Counted from the stretch's first letter, positions 33,410 through 42,663 are shown. The stretch: DNA of 64,000 nucleotides from Mycolicibacterium sp. (GCF_016462545.1 NZ_JAEMTA010000001.1:506668-570667); one strand, 5' to 3'. Notes: generated by a model not told the origin, from the letters alone. A program made the numbers and translations.

Positions 33410-33865
33410 TCAATCTTGAACGGGGCGAAACAGCGGAATCCACACCCGGCTGTCCTCGTCACCGGACAGGGCGGTCCAGTCCTCGAAGAAGACCTCCACG
33501 GCCATGCCGATCCGCACGTCGTCGACCGGTAGTCCGACCACGTTCGTGATCAGCCTGACGTCGGGCTCGTCGTCCAGCTCGACCATCGCCACCACGTAGG
33601 GCGGTTCCAATCCTGGAATCCATGGTTGGCGGTTCACCGTGACGGCGGCGACCGTGGCCCGGCCGGAGACCGGCTCCGGCGCGACGTCCGTGCTGCGGCA
33701 GCGCCAGCAGGCGGGGCCCGGTGGGTGGAAGAAGTGCCCGCACCCGTGACAACGGGAGATCAACAACTCGCCGCGCTCGCCGCCGGTCCAGAACGCGCGT
33801 GATTCGGCGGTCGGGGCGGGCGCCAGTCGCATCTGCGGCCTCTGGTACTGAATGTCAGCAGTCAT
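33410..33865 (-). CDS. DUF35 zinc-ribbon / OB-fold protein, intact ribbon
   Basis: A 151-residue DUF35 protein with a complete zinc ribbon (CHGCGHFFHPPGPACWRC) and an OB domain (PPYVVAMVELDDEPDVRL). ATG 33865 is supported by AAAGGTG upstream; the longer frame to 33946 runs into the gap and the SDR gene. It is convergent with the degenerate DUF35 gene and follows the SDR on the same strand after 32 bases. It may partner a thiolase-like protein; the Ltp2-like protein next door is one option. Confidence 0.88.
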   Translation of the reverse strand: MTADIQYQRPQMRLAPAPTAESRAFWTGGERGELLISRCHGCGHFFHPPGPACWRCRSTDVAPEPVSGRATVAAVTVNRQPWIPGLEPPYVVAMVELDDEPDVRLITNVVGLPVDDVRIGMAVEVFFEDWTALSGDEDSRVWIPLFRPVQD

Positions 33866-33897
33866 GGGAACACCTTTCGGTTCACGGCGGTCAACGG

Positions 33898-34713
33898 TCA
33901 GTCTTCCTGCCATCGGCAGTCGGTCAGCTCTTCCGAGAGATCCCACAGTCGGCGGGCGGCACAGGTGTCACGCGCCTTGCTCATCAGCGTGGTTGGCTTC
34001 GGTTTGCCCCACTGATGAAACGGCCCGCGCGGGGCCAAGTAGGTGCCGCTCGGCAGGGTCGTCGTGATCGCCTCGATGGTCGATCGGGCTCCGTCGGACG
34101 GGCTCTGGGCGATGTGCGGTGACACCACTCGGCCGGCCCACTGCAGCAGGCCCGACCCGTGCTGCGTGATCGAGGTGTCCGTCATGCCGGGGTCCGAGGC
34201 GTAGGCGGTTCGCCCGCGAGCAACCAACTCGCGCACGAAGAGCAGGTTGGCCAGTTTGGATTCCCCGTAGGCCGCCCACGGCTGGTATCGGCGTTCGCGC
34301 CAATTGAGATCGTCGAAGTGGATGTTGGCCATCGAGTAGTTGGTGCTGGCCACGGAGATGATCCGATCACGGATTCGATCGCCGAGCAGGCATGTCAGTG
34401 CGAAGTGGCCCAGGTGATTGGTGCCGATATGAGCCTCGAAGTCGTCGGCCGTGCGGGTCAGCGGCAGGCCGAGGACGCCGGCATTGTTCACCAGGACGTC
34501 GACGGAGTCGACCGTCTCGGCGAACGTGCGGACGCTGCTGAGGTCGGCGAGATCGAGCTCGCGTACCTCGACGCTCGCGGGCATTGACGTCGCTGCCCGG
34601 CGTGCCTTTGCGAGGTTTCGGCAGGCGATCATCACGTGGTGTCCGGCGGCGGCCATCGCGGTGGCCGTCGCCTTTCCGACGCCGCTGTTGCCGCCTGTGA
34701 CGATGATGCGCAC
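33898..34713 (-). CDS. SDR family oxidoreductase, retinol-dehydrogenase-like
   Basis: A 271-residue short-chain dehydrogenase with VTGGNSGVGKATATAMAAAG, NNAGVLG, the Tyr-Lys pair in YGESKLANLLF, and TNHLGHFALTCLL. This is the layout of retinol-dehydrogenase-like SDRs that oxidise or reduce lipid alcohols. GTG 34713 has AGGGAGG six bases upstream and is preferred over the longer frame. It is divergent from the acyl-CoA synthetase and shares the GTAAA-n3-TTTAC palindrome. Confidence 0.88.
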   Translation of the reverse strand: MRIIVTGGNSGVGKATATAMAAAGHHVMIACRNLAKARRAATSMPASVEVRELDLADLSSVRTFAETVDSVDVLVNNAGVLGLPLTRTADDFEAHIGTNHLGHFALTCLLGDRIRDRIISVASTNYSMANIHFDDLNWRERRYQPWAAYGESKLANLLFVRELVARGRTAYASDPGMTDTSITQHGSGLLQWAGRVVSPHIAQSPSDGARSTIEAITTTLPSGTYLAPRGPFHQWGKPKPTTLMSKARDTCAARRLWDLSEELTDCRWQED

Positions 34714-34747
34714 GCCTAGCCTCCCTTCGCCACTGATCACACAAACC

Positions 34748-34760
34748 GTAAACTATTTAC
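34748..34760. promoter_or_regulatory. Palindrome GTAAACTATTTAC, operator candidate
   Basis: It has perfect five-base arms around CTA and lies 34 bases from the SDR start (34713) and 34 bases from the acyl-CoA synthetase start (34795), in the middle of the 81-base divergent gap. It is AT-rich in a GC-rich genome. It does not match the TGRCAGT palindrome, so a different regulator is expected. Confidence 0.45.
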
Positions 34761-34794
34761 CGCATTAGTTCATCGAGAACCCCCGAGGCGAGAG

Positions 34795-36243
34795 ATGACC
34801 GTCGACATGACGTGGGTCCAACACCTGTGTGCCGTCCACGAACACAGTCAGCGCCCCGCGGTCATCGATGAGGCGGGTGCGGTCTCGGGCCGCGACCTCA
34901 TCGGCAAGGCCGTGGCCGCAGCCGATCTCTTGCGCTCCCTCGACACGGCGGCGGGGGTGCCGATCCCGGCCTTGCTCAGCACCAACGCCGAGGCGCTGGC
35001 CGTGTTGATCGGCGGCGCTGCCGCGGGCCGGCCGCTCGCGCCGCTCGGACCACGACAGACGGCCATCGAGCTGGCCGATGCCATCAGCCGATCCGGATCG
35101 CGAGTCTTCCTCACCGAGGCCCGATTCGCCGACACGGCACGGCAGGCCGCCGACCTCGCCGGTGCGTCGCTGGAAATCATTCCCGCCCTGCGCGTTTCGC
35201 ATCGTCCGCTGTACTCCGAACCGGGGGCGGCGGCGATCTACCTCCACACCGCGGGAACCACGGGGACGCCGAAACGCGTGCCACTCACCGACCGGGTGCT
35301 CGACACCCGCGCCGGACTGCTCCGCGGAATGATCGGCCTCGGCCCGGACGATCGCTACGCCACCGGCTCGCCGCTGCACCACATCGGCGGCTTGGGCAAC
35401 GTCCTGGTCGCGCTGTCGACGGGCGCGGCGGTCATCTGCACCACGACCTTCTCGTTCGACTGGTGGCGCGGGCTGGCGGCGCTCGGCGCCACCCACTGTC
35501 TGCTGGTCCCCACCATGATCGAGATGCTGCTCGCGCAGGGGCTTCTCGATGCCGTCCCGCTGCACACGCTGATCTACGGTGCGTCACCGATCAGCGTCGA
35601 GACACTGCAGCGGGTGCTCGCCGTGCTGCCCGACGTCGCGATGGTGAGCCTCTACGGGCAGACCGAGGGAAGTCCGATCACCAGCCTCGGGCCGCAGGAC
35701 CACCGGCGCGCCGCCGAGCGCCCCGACCTCCTCGGCACCGTCGGCTTGCCCGTCGAGGGACTCCGGCTACGCATCGACCGGCCCGACGGTGCGGGCGTGG
35801 GCGAGGTGCTGGCCGCCGCCGATCACCTATCCGGACGAGAGGCGGATGGCTGGTTGCACACGGGTGATCTCGGTGCGGTCGACGACGAGGGCTATCTGCG
35901 CCTGGCTGGACGGCGGCACGACATGGTCGTCCGCGGCGGCGAGAACGTGTATCCGCTGGAAGTCGAGAACGCGCTGAGAGGACACCCCGGCGTAGCGGCC
36001 GCGGGTGTCGTCGGGGTGCCCGATCCGCGGCTGGGCGAGACGCTGGCGGCATTCGTCGTACCCGCCGACCCGGCGAATCCGCCGAGCCCGGACGAACTGC
36101 ACGCGTTCATGCGAGCCAGCCTCGCCGGTTTCAAGATCCCGCAGCATTGGCACGCCGTCACGGAACTACCTCTGAACAGCGCGGGCAAGCTCATCCGGGG
36201 CGAACTCCGCGCGTCGCACGAGAAGCGGCTGCACAGCGAGTAG
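34795..36243 (+). CDS. AMP-dependent acyl-CoA synthetase (FadD-like)
   Basis: A 482-residue ANL-family ligase. Seen: the phosphate loop HTAGTTGTPKRVPLT (about residue 155), YGQTEGSP, HTGDLGAVDDEGYLRLAGRR, and the C-terminal catalytic Lys in LNSAGKLIRGEL. It adenylates a carboxylic acid and transfers it to CoA. Start ATG 34795 with GAGGCGAGAG upstream. It is slightly short for the family but complete. It probably activates an acid for the degradation modules to its left. Confidence 0.92.
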   Translation: MTVDMTWVQHLCAVHEHSQRPAVIDEAGAVSGRDLIGKAVAAADLLRSLDTAAGVPIPALLSTNAEALAVLIGGAAAGRPLAPLGPRQTAIELADAISRSGSRVFLTEARFADTARQAADLAGASLEIIPALRVSHRPLYSEPGAAAIYLHTAGTTGTPKRVPLTDRVLDTRAGLLRGMIGLGPDDRYATGSPLHHIGGLGNVLVALSTGAAVICTTTFSFDWWRGLAALGATHCLLVPTMIEMLLAQGLLDAVPLHTLIYGASPISVETLQRVLAVLPDVAMVSLYGQTEGSPITSLGPQDHRRAAERPDLLGTVGLPVEGLRLRIDRPDGAGVGEVLAAADHLSGREADGWLHTGDLGAVDDEGYLRLAGRRHDMVVRGGENVYPLEVENALRGHPGVAAAGVVGVPDPRLGETLAAFVVPADPANPPSPDELHAFMRASLAGFKIPQHWHAVTELPLNSAGKLIRGELRASHEKRLHSE

Positions 36244-36306
36244 GACGATTCACGACGGTGCCCGGCCGCGCCGTCGTCGACCGATGCCGACCGCTAGGCT
36301 AACGAC

Positions 36307-37878
36307 GTGTTCGAATCCCTATCCGACCGATTGACCGGGGCCCTTTCGGGCCTGCGTGGCAAGGGTCGGCTCACCGACGCCGACATCGACGCCACGGCGC
36401 GCGAGATCCGGCTGGCCCTGCTCGAGGCCGACGTCTCGCTGGCCGTCGTGCGTGCCTTCATCGCACGGGTCAAGGACCGTGCCAAGGGCGCGGAGGTGTC
36501 CGGTGCCCTGAACCCGGCCCAACAGGTCGTCAAGATCGTCAACGACGAATTGGTCGGCATCCTCGGCGGCGAGACCCGCCAGCTGGCGTACGCCAAGACG
36601 CCGCCGACCGTGGTCATGCTCGCGGGCCTTCAGGGTTCCGGTAAGACGACGCTGGCGGGCAAGCTCGCCAAGTGGTTCAAGGGGCAGGGCCATACCCCAC
36701 TGCTGGTGGCCTGTGATCTTCAGCGTCCCGGCGCGGTCAACCAGCTTCAGATCGTCGGCGAGCGCGCCGGTGTGCAGGTGTTCGCGCCGCATCCGGGCGT
36801 CTCGCCCGGCGGTGAGGACATCGCGGCGATGAAGGCCGGCGATCCCGTCTCGGTCGCTGCCGCCGGTCTCGCCGAGGCCAAGGCCAAGCACTTCGACGTC
36901 GTAATCGTCGACACGGCGGGCCGCCTCGGCATCGACGAGGAGTTGATGAACCAGGCGGCCGCGATCCGCGACGCGGTCAACCCCGACGAGGTGCTGTTCG
37001 TCCTCGACTCGATGATCGGCCAGGATGCCGTCGTCACCGCGGAGGCGTTCCGCGAAGGCGTGGGATTCACCGGTGTCGTCCTGACCAAGCTCGACGGTGA
37101 CGCTCGCGGTGGCGCTGCCCTGTCGGTGCGCGAAATCACCGGCGTACCTATTCTCTTCGCCTCCGACGGCGAGAAGCTCGACGACTTCGATGTCTTCCAC
37201 CCCGACCGGATGGCCAGCCGCATCCTGGGCATGGGCGACGTCCTCACGCTCATCGAGCAGGCCGAACAGGTCTTCGACGCCGAGAAGGCCGAAGCTGCCG
37301 CCGCGAAGATCGGCTCTGGCGAGTTGACGCTGGAGGACTTCCTCGAGCAGATGCTGATGATCCGCAAGATGGGTCCGATCGGAAACCTGCTCGGCATGCT
37401 GCCTGGCGCAGGCCAGATGAAGGATGCGCTCGCGGCGGTCGACGACACCCAACTCGACCGGGTCCAGGCGATCATCCGAGGCATGACGCCAGCCGAGCGC
37501 GCGGACCCGAAGATCATCAACGCCTCCCGGCGGTTGCGCATCGCCAACGGCTCGGGTGTGGCGGTGGCCGAGGTCAATTCGCTCGTCGACCGCTTCTTCG
37601 ATGCCCGGAAGATGATGTCGCAGATGGCCGGACAGATGGGAATGCCGTTCGCCCGCAAGGGATCCTCGCGCAAGGCCGCCAAGGGTAAGAACAAGCAGGC
37701 AGGCAAGAAGAAGGGCAATCGGGGGCCGACGCCGCCGAAGACGCCGAATCCGCTTGGCGTTGGCGGCATGCCCGCGGGCTTCCCCGACCTGTCGAACATG
37801 CCGAAGGGTCTTGACGAACTGCCGCCGGGCCTGGCGAACTTCGACCTGTCGAAGTTGAAGTTCCCCGGCCAGAAGTAA
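36307..37878 (+). CDS. ffh: Signal recognition particle protein Ffh
   Basis: A 523-residue SRP54 GTPase. Order: N domain (FESLSDRLTGALSGLRGKGR...), G domain with P-loop GLQGSGKTTLAGKLA (about residue 107), DTAGRLGIDEE and TKLDGDARGGAAL, then the methionine-rich M domain (LLGMLPGAGQMKDA, MMSQMAGQMGMPFA) and a Lys/Pro-rich tail. It binds signal peptides and 4.5S RNA and targets ribosomes to the membrane. Start GTG 36307, matching mycobacterial Ffh. It is orthologous to M. tuberculosis Rv2916c, and the next gene, an amidohydrolase, starts four bases after its stop as in that genome. Confidence 0.98.
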   Translation: MFESLSDRLTGALSGLRGKGRLTDADIDATAREIRLALLEADVSLAVVRAFIARVKDRAKGAEVSGALNPAQQVVKIVNDELVGILGGETRQLAYAKTPPTVVMLAGLQGSGKTTLAGKLAKWFKGQGHTPLLVACDLQRPGAVNQLQIVGERAGVQVFAPHPGVSPGGEDIAAMKAGDPVSVAAAGLAEAKAKHFDVVIVDTAGRLGIDEELMNQAAAIRDAVNPDEVLFVLDSMIGQDAVVTAEAFREGVGFTGVVLTKLDGDARGGAALSVREITGVPILFASDGEKLDDFDVFHPDRMASRILGMGDVLTLIEQAEQVFDAEKAEAAAAKIGSGELTLEDFLEQMLMIRKMGPIGNLLGMLPGAGQMKDALAAVDDTQLDRVQAIIRGMTPAERADPKIINASRRLRIANGSGVAVAEVNSLVDRFFDARKMMSQMAGQMGMPFARKGSSRKAAKGKNKQAGKKKGNRGPTPPKTPNPLGVGGMPAGFPDLSNMPKGLDELPPGLANFDLSKLKFPGQK

Positions 37879-37882
37879 GCCG

Positions 37883-38950
37883 GTGCGGCTGCACCTGCGC
37901 GGCAGAGGCCTGCCCGACGGCGAGCCCGTTGAGTGGTGGATCGCGCACGGGGTGCTCAGTGGCGAGCCGATCAACAACGCCGACACCATCTTCGACGGCG
38001 GCTGGATCCTGCCGGGTCTCGTCGATGCGCACTGTCACGTCGGTCTCGGCCCGGGTGGAGCGACAGGTTTCGATGAGGCCATCACGCAGGCCGAAACCGA
38101 ACGCGACGTCGGCACACTGCTGCTCCGGGACGCCGGTTCGCCCGTCGACACCCGTAGCCTCGACGATCGCGATGACCTGCCGCGCATCATCCGCGCCGGC
38201 CGGCACCTGGCCCGGCCCAAGCGCTACCTGCCGGGTGTGCCGATCGACGTCGAGGACGAATCGCAGCTACCGGCCGCCGTCGCCGAGCAGGCCCGCTGGG
38301 GTGACGGTTGGGTGAAGTTGGTCGGCGACTGGATCGACAGGGGCGTCGGCGACCTCGCGCCGCTGTGGTCCGACGAAGTCTTGGTCGATGCCATCGCCGC
38401 CGCCCACGCCGAGGGTGCCCGAGTGACCGCGCACGTGTTCGGCGAGGATGCTCTGCCCGGTTTGATCAACGCGGGCATCGACTGCATCGAGCACGGCACC
38501 GGCGTCACCGACGACGTCATCGAGATGATGCTCGAGCACGGCACTGCGCTGGTGCCGACGCTGATCAACATCGAGAACTTCCCCGGCATCGCCGACGCGG
38601 CAGCCAAGTATCCGACCTACGCGAAGCACATGCGGGATCTCTACGCCACCTGTGCTCAGCGGGTCGGCGCCGCGCACGACGCCGGCGTTCCCATCTTCGC
38701 GGGCACGGATGCGGGCGGCATGGTCGCCCACGGCCGCATCGCCGACGAGGTGGCCGCCCTCAGGGCGGTGGGAATGAGCGCGACCGACGCGCTGGGTGCC
38801 GCCTGCTGGGATGCCAGGGCGTGGCTGGGCAGGCCGGCGCTGGAGCACGGCGCGTCGGCCGATCTGGTGTGCTACGCCGACGATCCCCGTGAGCCGGGGG
38901 TGCTGAACCAGCCTGCGCTGATCATCCTGCGCGGCAGGGTCTTCCGCTAG
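37883..38950 (+). CDS. Amidohydrolase family protein (Rv2915c-like)
   Basis: A 355-residue metal-dependent hydrolase. Metal site start VDAHCHVGLGPGG, then LRDAGSPVDT, HVFGEDALP, EHGTGV and GTDAGGM with the final Asp. Start GTG 37883, four bases after ffh, so it is translated from the same messenger. M. tuberculosis has the same pair (Rv2916c-Rv2915c). The substrate is unknown; imidazolonepropionase- or prolidase-like hydrolysis of a cyclic amide is typical for the family. Confidence 0.9.
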   Translation: MRLHLRGRGLPDGEPVEWWIAHGVLSGEPINNADTIFDGGWILPGLVDAHCHVGLGPGGATGFDEAITQAETERDVGTLLLRDAGSPVDTRSLDDRDDLPRIIRAGRHLARPKRYLPGVPIDVEDESQLPAAVAEQARWGDGWVKLVGDWIDRGVGDLAPLWSDEVLVDAIAAAHAEGARVTAHVFGEDALPGLINAGIDCIEHGTGVTDDVIEMMLEHGTALVPTLINIENFPGIADAAAKYPTYAKHMRDLYATCAQRVGAAHDAGVPIFAGTDAGGMVAHGRIADEVAALRAVGMSATDALGAACWDARAWLGRPALEHGASADLVCYADDPREPGVLNQPALIILRGRVFR

Positions 38951-38971
38951 ACGGCGGGTTGTGGACCAAGG

Positions 38972-39502
38972 CTAGTCGCCAGGTGATTTCGCCCCGTCGT
39001 GTTCTGTGGTTGCACGCAGGCGGTTGCTGAAGTCCTCCATCGCGCCGATGAGGGTTTTCATGACCTCGTGGGTGGTGGCGATGTCCTGGTCGGTCAGGCT
39101 GGCCATGGCTCGCCCGTTGGCTATGCCGAGATGGGAGAAGAAGGCGCGGGCGACCTCCATGCCGTGGTCCTCGTAGCGCAAGATCACCTTTCGCCTGTCG
39201 GCGGGGTCGGTGTCGCGACGAATGTGCCCGGCGGAAGTCATGCGGTCCACCAGGTGGGTGATCCCGGAGTGTGTGAGGCCCATTCGTCGTTGCAGTTGCC
39301 CGGCGCTGAGCGCGGTGCCAGCGCTCTCACCGACCATGATGTGCAGCAATGCGTGGAATTCGTTGGCGCTGAGACCGTGTAGGTCAGCGAAGATCCGGCC
39401 GATCTGATCGGACTGGGCGGTCAAAGCTCGTAGGTCGGCAGAGAGCAGTGACTCGAGCTCCACTCGGCGACTCGGGTTCGCGGGGGGCTGGTAGTCAACC
39501 AA
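38972..39502 (-). CDS. MarR family transcriptional regulator
   Basis: A 176-residue MarR regulator with a winged helix: SANEFHALLHIMVGE, AGQLQRRMGLTHSGITHLVD (recognition helix) and HIRRDTDPADRRKVIL (wing). It is convergent with the amidohydrolase. Upstream lies the large intergenic region with a 22-base palindrome at 39588 that may be its operator. It can sense phenolic or other small ligands, as the family does; nothing more can be said. Confidence 0.9.
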   Translation of the reverse strand: MVDYQPPANPSRRVELESLLSADLRALTAQSDQIGRIFADLHGLSANEFHALLHIMVGESAGTALSAGQLQRRMGLTHSGITHLVDRMTSAGHIRRDTDPADRRKVILRYEDHGMEVARAFFSHLGIANGRAMASLTDQDIATTHEVMKTLIGAMEDFSNRLRATTEHDGAKSPGD

Positions 39503-39983
39503 AGGCTCGATCCTCCGTTTCGAAGCCGTAGCCGCACCGCTACCTGCGCCGGCGGTTCAGCCCATCATGGGCGCGATTGCGTGAATATGTGAATGATTCG
39601 CATTTCACAATTTTCAAAAGTTAGCCAAGTGAAGGAATCTTGGACGAATGAGGCATCTCAGCACCCATCAGGTCCACACGGTCAAGATCAAATATTCGCA
39701 TTTCAGCTCGATTTTCTTGTTCTGCAACGCTCGGTCCCGGGCACACGGTTCGATTCTCAATGTACCAAATTGACCGACCCGAGGATTTGCTGTACTCGCG
39801 ACCGCCGTAGTGCTACGTTCAAGCTACGCGCGGCCACGGTGGGTCGACTAACAAGTGCACAGCACACGCGCGAGGGGTGTCGTGATGGTGCCCATGGGGG
39901 TGAGGTCAAGTCACGGCTGACGTTCCGTGGCCGCGCGTTATGTCGACGATGCAGATCAGACGCGCCGGGGAGGGGCCCACGCA
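39503..39983. other. 481-base intergenic region, lower GC, with palindromes and repeats
   Basis: It separates the MarR gene from the PAS gene, divergently. It holds the palindrome at 39588-39609, a direct repeat ATTCGCATTTCA at 39596 and 39694 (98 bases apart), a perfect palindrome CGTAG-TG-CTACG at 39806-39817 and a 12-codon mini-ORF (39885-39920) with a GAGGGG before it. The stretch 39590-39740 is clearly AT-richer than the genes around it. I see no protein gene of normal size. Confidence 0.6.
39588..39609. promoter_or_regulatory. Palindrome TGTGAA-n10-TTCACA, candidate MarR operator
   Basis: The 22-base imperfect palindrome (TGTGAATG / CATTTCACA arms) lies 85 bases upstream of the MarR start at 39502. 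One ATTCGCATTTCA copy overlaps it and a second lies at 39694. This layout suits a MarR dimer repressing its own gene; inferred only. Confidence 0.45.
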
Positions 39984-40445
39984 ATGTCATTCAAGTACCT
40001 CGAAGACGGCCGGCGCGAAAGACGTCGCGTCACCATGATGGAACCGGGTTCGAACCAGCCGCTGCTCGCGCCGCGCGACTATCTTCACCAACTTCCAGCG
40101 CTGATCCTCCTGAACCGCCTACCGACGCCGGCGGTCGCGCTCGGACTCGATGGCGAGGTTGTCTACGCCAATGTCGCGTTCACTGCGATGCTCGGCTACC
40201 CCGAATCGGTCGCGCTGATCAGTCTCTCCCTCCCGCGTCTCATGGTCGGGCATGAAGCGACTCCGGGCCCTGATTGTGTCGCCGCGCTCCGGGCCGCGGC
40301 GGGCACCGTCAGCGACTTTTGGCACGTAGATGGCTATCACCTCCACGCCGTAGTGTCTGACGCCTTGCTCGCACGCGTCACCGACCCCGTGCTGCTGATT
40401 ACGCTCACCGACGTCACGGACGTTCTCTGGGCCAATTCGGCGTAA
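39984..40445 (+). CDS. PAS-domain protein of unknown function
   Basis: About 153 residues made of a single PAS domain (RLPTPAVALGLDGEVVYANV, AFTAMLGYPES at about residues 50-85), with no kinase, GGDEF or DNA-binding domain attached. PAS domains bind small ligands, heme or flavin. Start ATG 39984 follows GGAGGGG; the longer frame from 39927 is not needed. It stands alone between the MarR region and the convergent TetR gene. A sensor that works through a partner protein is plausible. Confidence 0.72.
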   Translation: MSFKYLEDGRRERRRVTMMEPGSNQPLLAPRDYLHQLPALILLNRLPTPAVALGLDGEVVYANVAFTAMLGYPESVALISLSLPRLMVGHEATPGPDCVAALRAAAGTVSDFWHVDGYHLHAVVSDALLARVTDPVLLITLTDVTDVLWANSA

Positions 40446-40521
40446 CGCGATTCACGAACACCGGCCGACCTGGCGGGGTGCGCTGCGCTCACATCGCCGC
40501 CATGGCGCGACGACGGTTCGT

Positions 40522-41124
40522 TTAGCTACTCGGCGGACAGCCGAGCTCGGACGCCACCGCCCGCATGGCCGACGCCGCTGACTCCACCGTCACCAGTGCG
40601 TTGCCCGCAACGATGTGCAGCCCGTAGGCGTCCTCGAGCGCGACGAAGTTCATCGCGAGCACGTCGTCACTCAGGGCAGGGGTGAACACTCCCGCCTGTC
40701 GCCCTGCGTCGAAGATTCCCCGATAGGTGTTGGTCTGACGGAGATACATGCGCTGGACGAGATCATCGTGAAGCGCGGAATTGCCTGCCAGCACGTCGAA
40801 TTCGTAGAGAATTCGCATCAGTGCATCATCAGGTCCACTGGGGAGACCCGCCGTGATGGCGATGTCGAGCCTCTTGCGTGGGTCGTCGGTGGCGTCGACC
40901 ATCCGGTCGCGTTCGTCGCAGAAGCGCTCGACCCCCGCCGAGTGAGCCTCCACCAGCAACGCGTCCAGATCGTCGTAGTAGTACAGCACCGTGCCCCTGC
41001 TGAGCCCGGCCTGCTGCGCGACGTCGGTCAGCGACAGCGAACGCAACCCATGCTTGTGACCTGCGGTGTAGGTGGCCTCGATGAGGGCCTGTCGGCGGGC
41101 TCCCTGGTTACGCGGTCGGGCCAT
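40522..41124 (-). CDS. TetR family regulator of the permease operon
   Basis: A 200-residue TetR protein with helix-turn-helix TDVAQQAGLSRGTVLYYYDD (about residues 32-52) and a normal C-terminal domain. Start ATG 41124 is chosen (MARPRNQG); GTG 41148 is the longest. It is divergent from the APC permease, amidohydrolase and cyclase-family operon and probably represses it. M. tuberculosis has a TetR gene (Rv2912c) in the corresponding interval, but orthology is not shown here. Confidence 0.88.
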   Translation of the reverse strand: MARPRNQGARRQALIEATYTAGHKHGLRSLSLTDVAQQAGLSRGTVLYYYDDLDALLVEAHSAGVERFCDERDRMVDATDDPRKRLDIAITAGLPSGPDDALMRILYEFDVLAGNSALHDDLVQRMYLRQTNTYRGIFDAGRQAGVFTPALSDDVLAMNFVALEDAYGLHIVAGNALVTVESAASAMRAVASELGCPPSS

Positions 41125-41229
41125 GGGGTTGACAGTAATCGAGATCACATGCCAACCTCCTCATCATTCTTCGACAACAGCGTCAAAGAATTCCGGCTGG
41201 CCCGGGCCCGACCACCAGAGACCCATGAC

Positions 41230-42663
41230 ATGACCCATGTGACGCCGCGCACCGCGGCCGACGATCCACCCGCCGATCCGGCCACCTACGACGGCACGCT
41301 CTCTCGATCGCTCGGCGTCGGAGGCAATGTGCTCATCACGCTGTCCGGCATTTCGCCGGCCTCCAGCGTCTTCGTCCTTGGCGGCGCGGCACTGGCCACC
41401 TATGGCACCGGAGTGTTCTGGGGCTTCGCGATCGCGGGCGTGATCAGCCTGCTCATCGCGTACTGCTACGCCGAACTGGCGGCGCGGCATCCCGTCGCCG
41501 GCGGCGACTATTCGCTGGTGAGCCGCACACTCGGGCCGGCGGCCGGGGTGGCCGTGTTCTTCGTCGGGCTGGTCACGCTGCCGCTGATCGTCGCGGTGTT
41601 CGCCCTCGGGGTCGCGGACTACCTCGGCGTGGCGATCGCGGGTCTGGACCCCGTCTGGACCGCGGTGGTCGTCACTGTGTTGGCGACCGGGACCGCCTGC
41701 TTGAACATCAGGACCAACGCCTGGGTGACCGGGGCGTTCCTGTTCATCGAGATGGCGGCGCTGGCACTGCTCACCGTCCTCGGCCTGATCCACGTCGAAC
41801 GCCCGCTCACCGCACTCCTCGACCCGCAGGCGATCGACGCCGCCACCGGTGGACTGGCGCCATTGGGCATCGCTGGCCTGGTGATCGCCGTGACCCAGGG
41901 GATCTTCTCGTTCAACGGATACGGCGGAGCCGTGTACTTCGCCGAGGAGACCAAGAACGCCCGCCACACCATCGCCCGGGCCGTGCTGTGGAGCGCCGTC
42001 ATCACCATCCTGGCGGAGATCATTCCGCTCGCCGCCATCATGCTCGGCACGAATTCGCTGGGCGACCTGTTCGGCGCGGACCTTCCGGTCGAGGCGTTCC
42101 TGGACGAACGCGCCGGACATGCCGTGGCGGTCTTCGTCCTGGTGTCCATCGCGCTGGCGATCGTCAACGCCATCATCGCGATCGCCCTGCAGTCCGGACG
42201 GCTGCTGTTCGCCGCCGCGCGGGACCAGGCCCTGCCTGCGGCCGTCGCTGCGCCACTGACCCGGGTGTCGGAGACGGCGAAGATGCCGTGGGTCGCGACC
42301 CTGGTGATGGGAGTGCTCGCCGTCGCGGGCTGCTTCATCCCCGTGGACGTGCTGCTGAACGCCACCGGCTCGACACTCGCCTTCAGCTATGCGTTCATCG
42401 CGCTGTCGGCCATCGTCATGCGGCGCACTTCCGGGAGGGCCGGGTACCTCATGCCGCTGTGGCCGCTGCCCCCGATCATCGCTCTGATCGCCATCGTCGG
42501 AATCTTCGTCATGGGGCTGCTCGATCCGACCCAGTGGCTGAGCCTGGGCATCGCGGTCGGCATCATCGCGGCCGGATTCCTCTACTACTTCGGCTATCTG
42601 CGCTCCCGCGCAGACACCCATCTGCTGCTACTCGAGGTGGCCGACGAGGAGGAGCAGCGATGA
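41230..42663 (+). CDS. APC family amino acid/amine permease
   Basis: About 477 residues with twelve membrane helices of the APC superfamily: VLITLSGISPASSVFVLGG in helix 1, AYCYAELAARHPVAGGDYSL in helices 2-3, FSFNGYGGAVYFAEETKNAR in helix 6, and LLFAAARDQALPA. It takes up an amino acid, amine or related compound. ATG 41230 leaves about 105 bases for the promoter next to the TetR gene; ATG 41149 is an alternative start. It overlaps the amidohydrolase start by ATGA, so substrate uptake and hydrolysis are linked. Confidence 0.9.
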   Translation: MTHVTPRTAADDPPADPATYDGTLSRSLGVGGNVLITLSGISPASSVFVLGGAALATYGTGVFWGFAIAGVISLLIAYCYAELAARHPVAGGDYSLVSRTLGPAAGVAVFFVGLVTLPLIVAVFALGVADYLGVAIAGLDPVWTAVVVTVLATGTACLNIRTNAWVTGAFLFIEMAALALLTVLGLIHVERPLTALLDPQAIDAATGGLAPLGIAGLVIAVTQGIFSFNGYGGAVYFAEETKNARHTIARAVLWSAVITILAEIIPLAAIMLGTNSLGDLFGADLPVEAFLDERAGHAVAVFVLVSIALAIVNAIIAIALQSGRLLFAAARDQALPAAVAAPLTRVSETAKMPWVATLVMGVLAVAGCFIPVDVLLNATGSTLAFSYAFIALSAIVMRRTSGRAGYLMPLWPLPPIIALIAIVGIFVMGLLDPTQWLSLGIAVGIIAAGFLYYFGYLRSRADTHLLLLEVADEEEQR

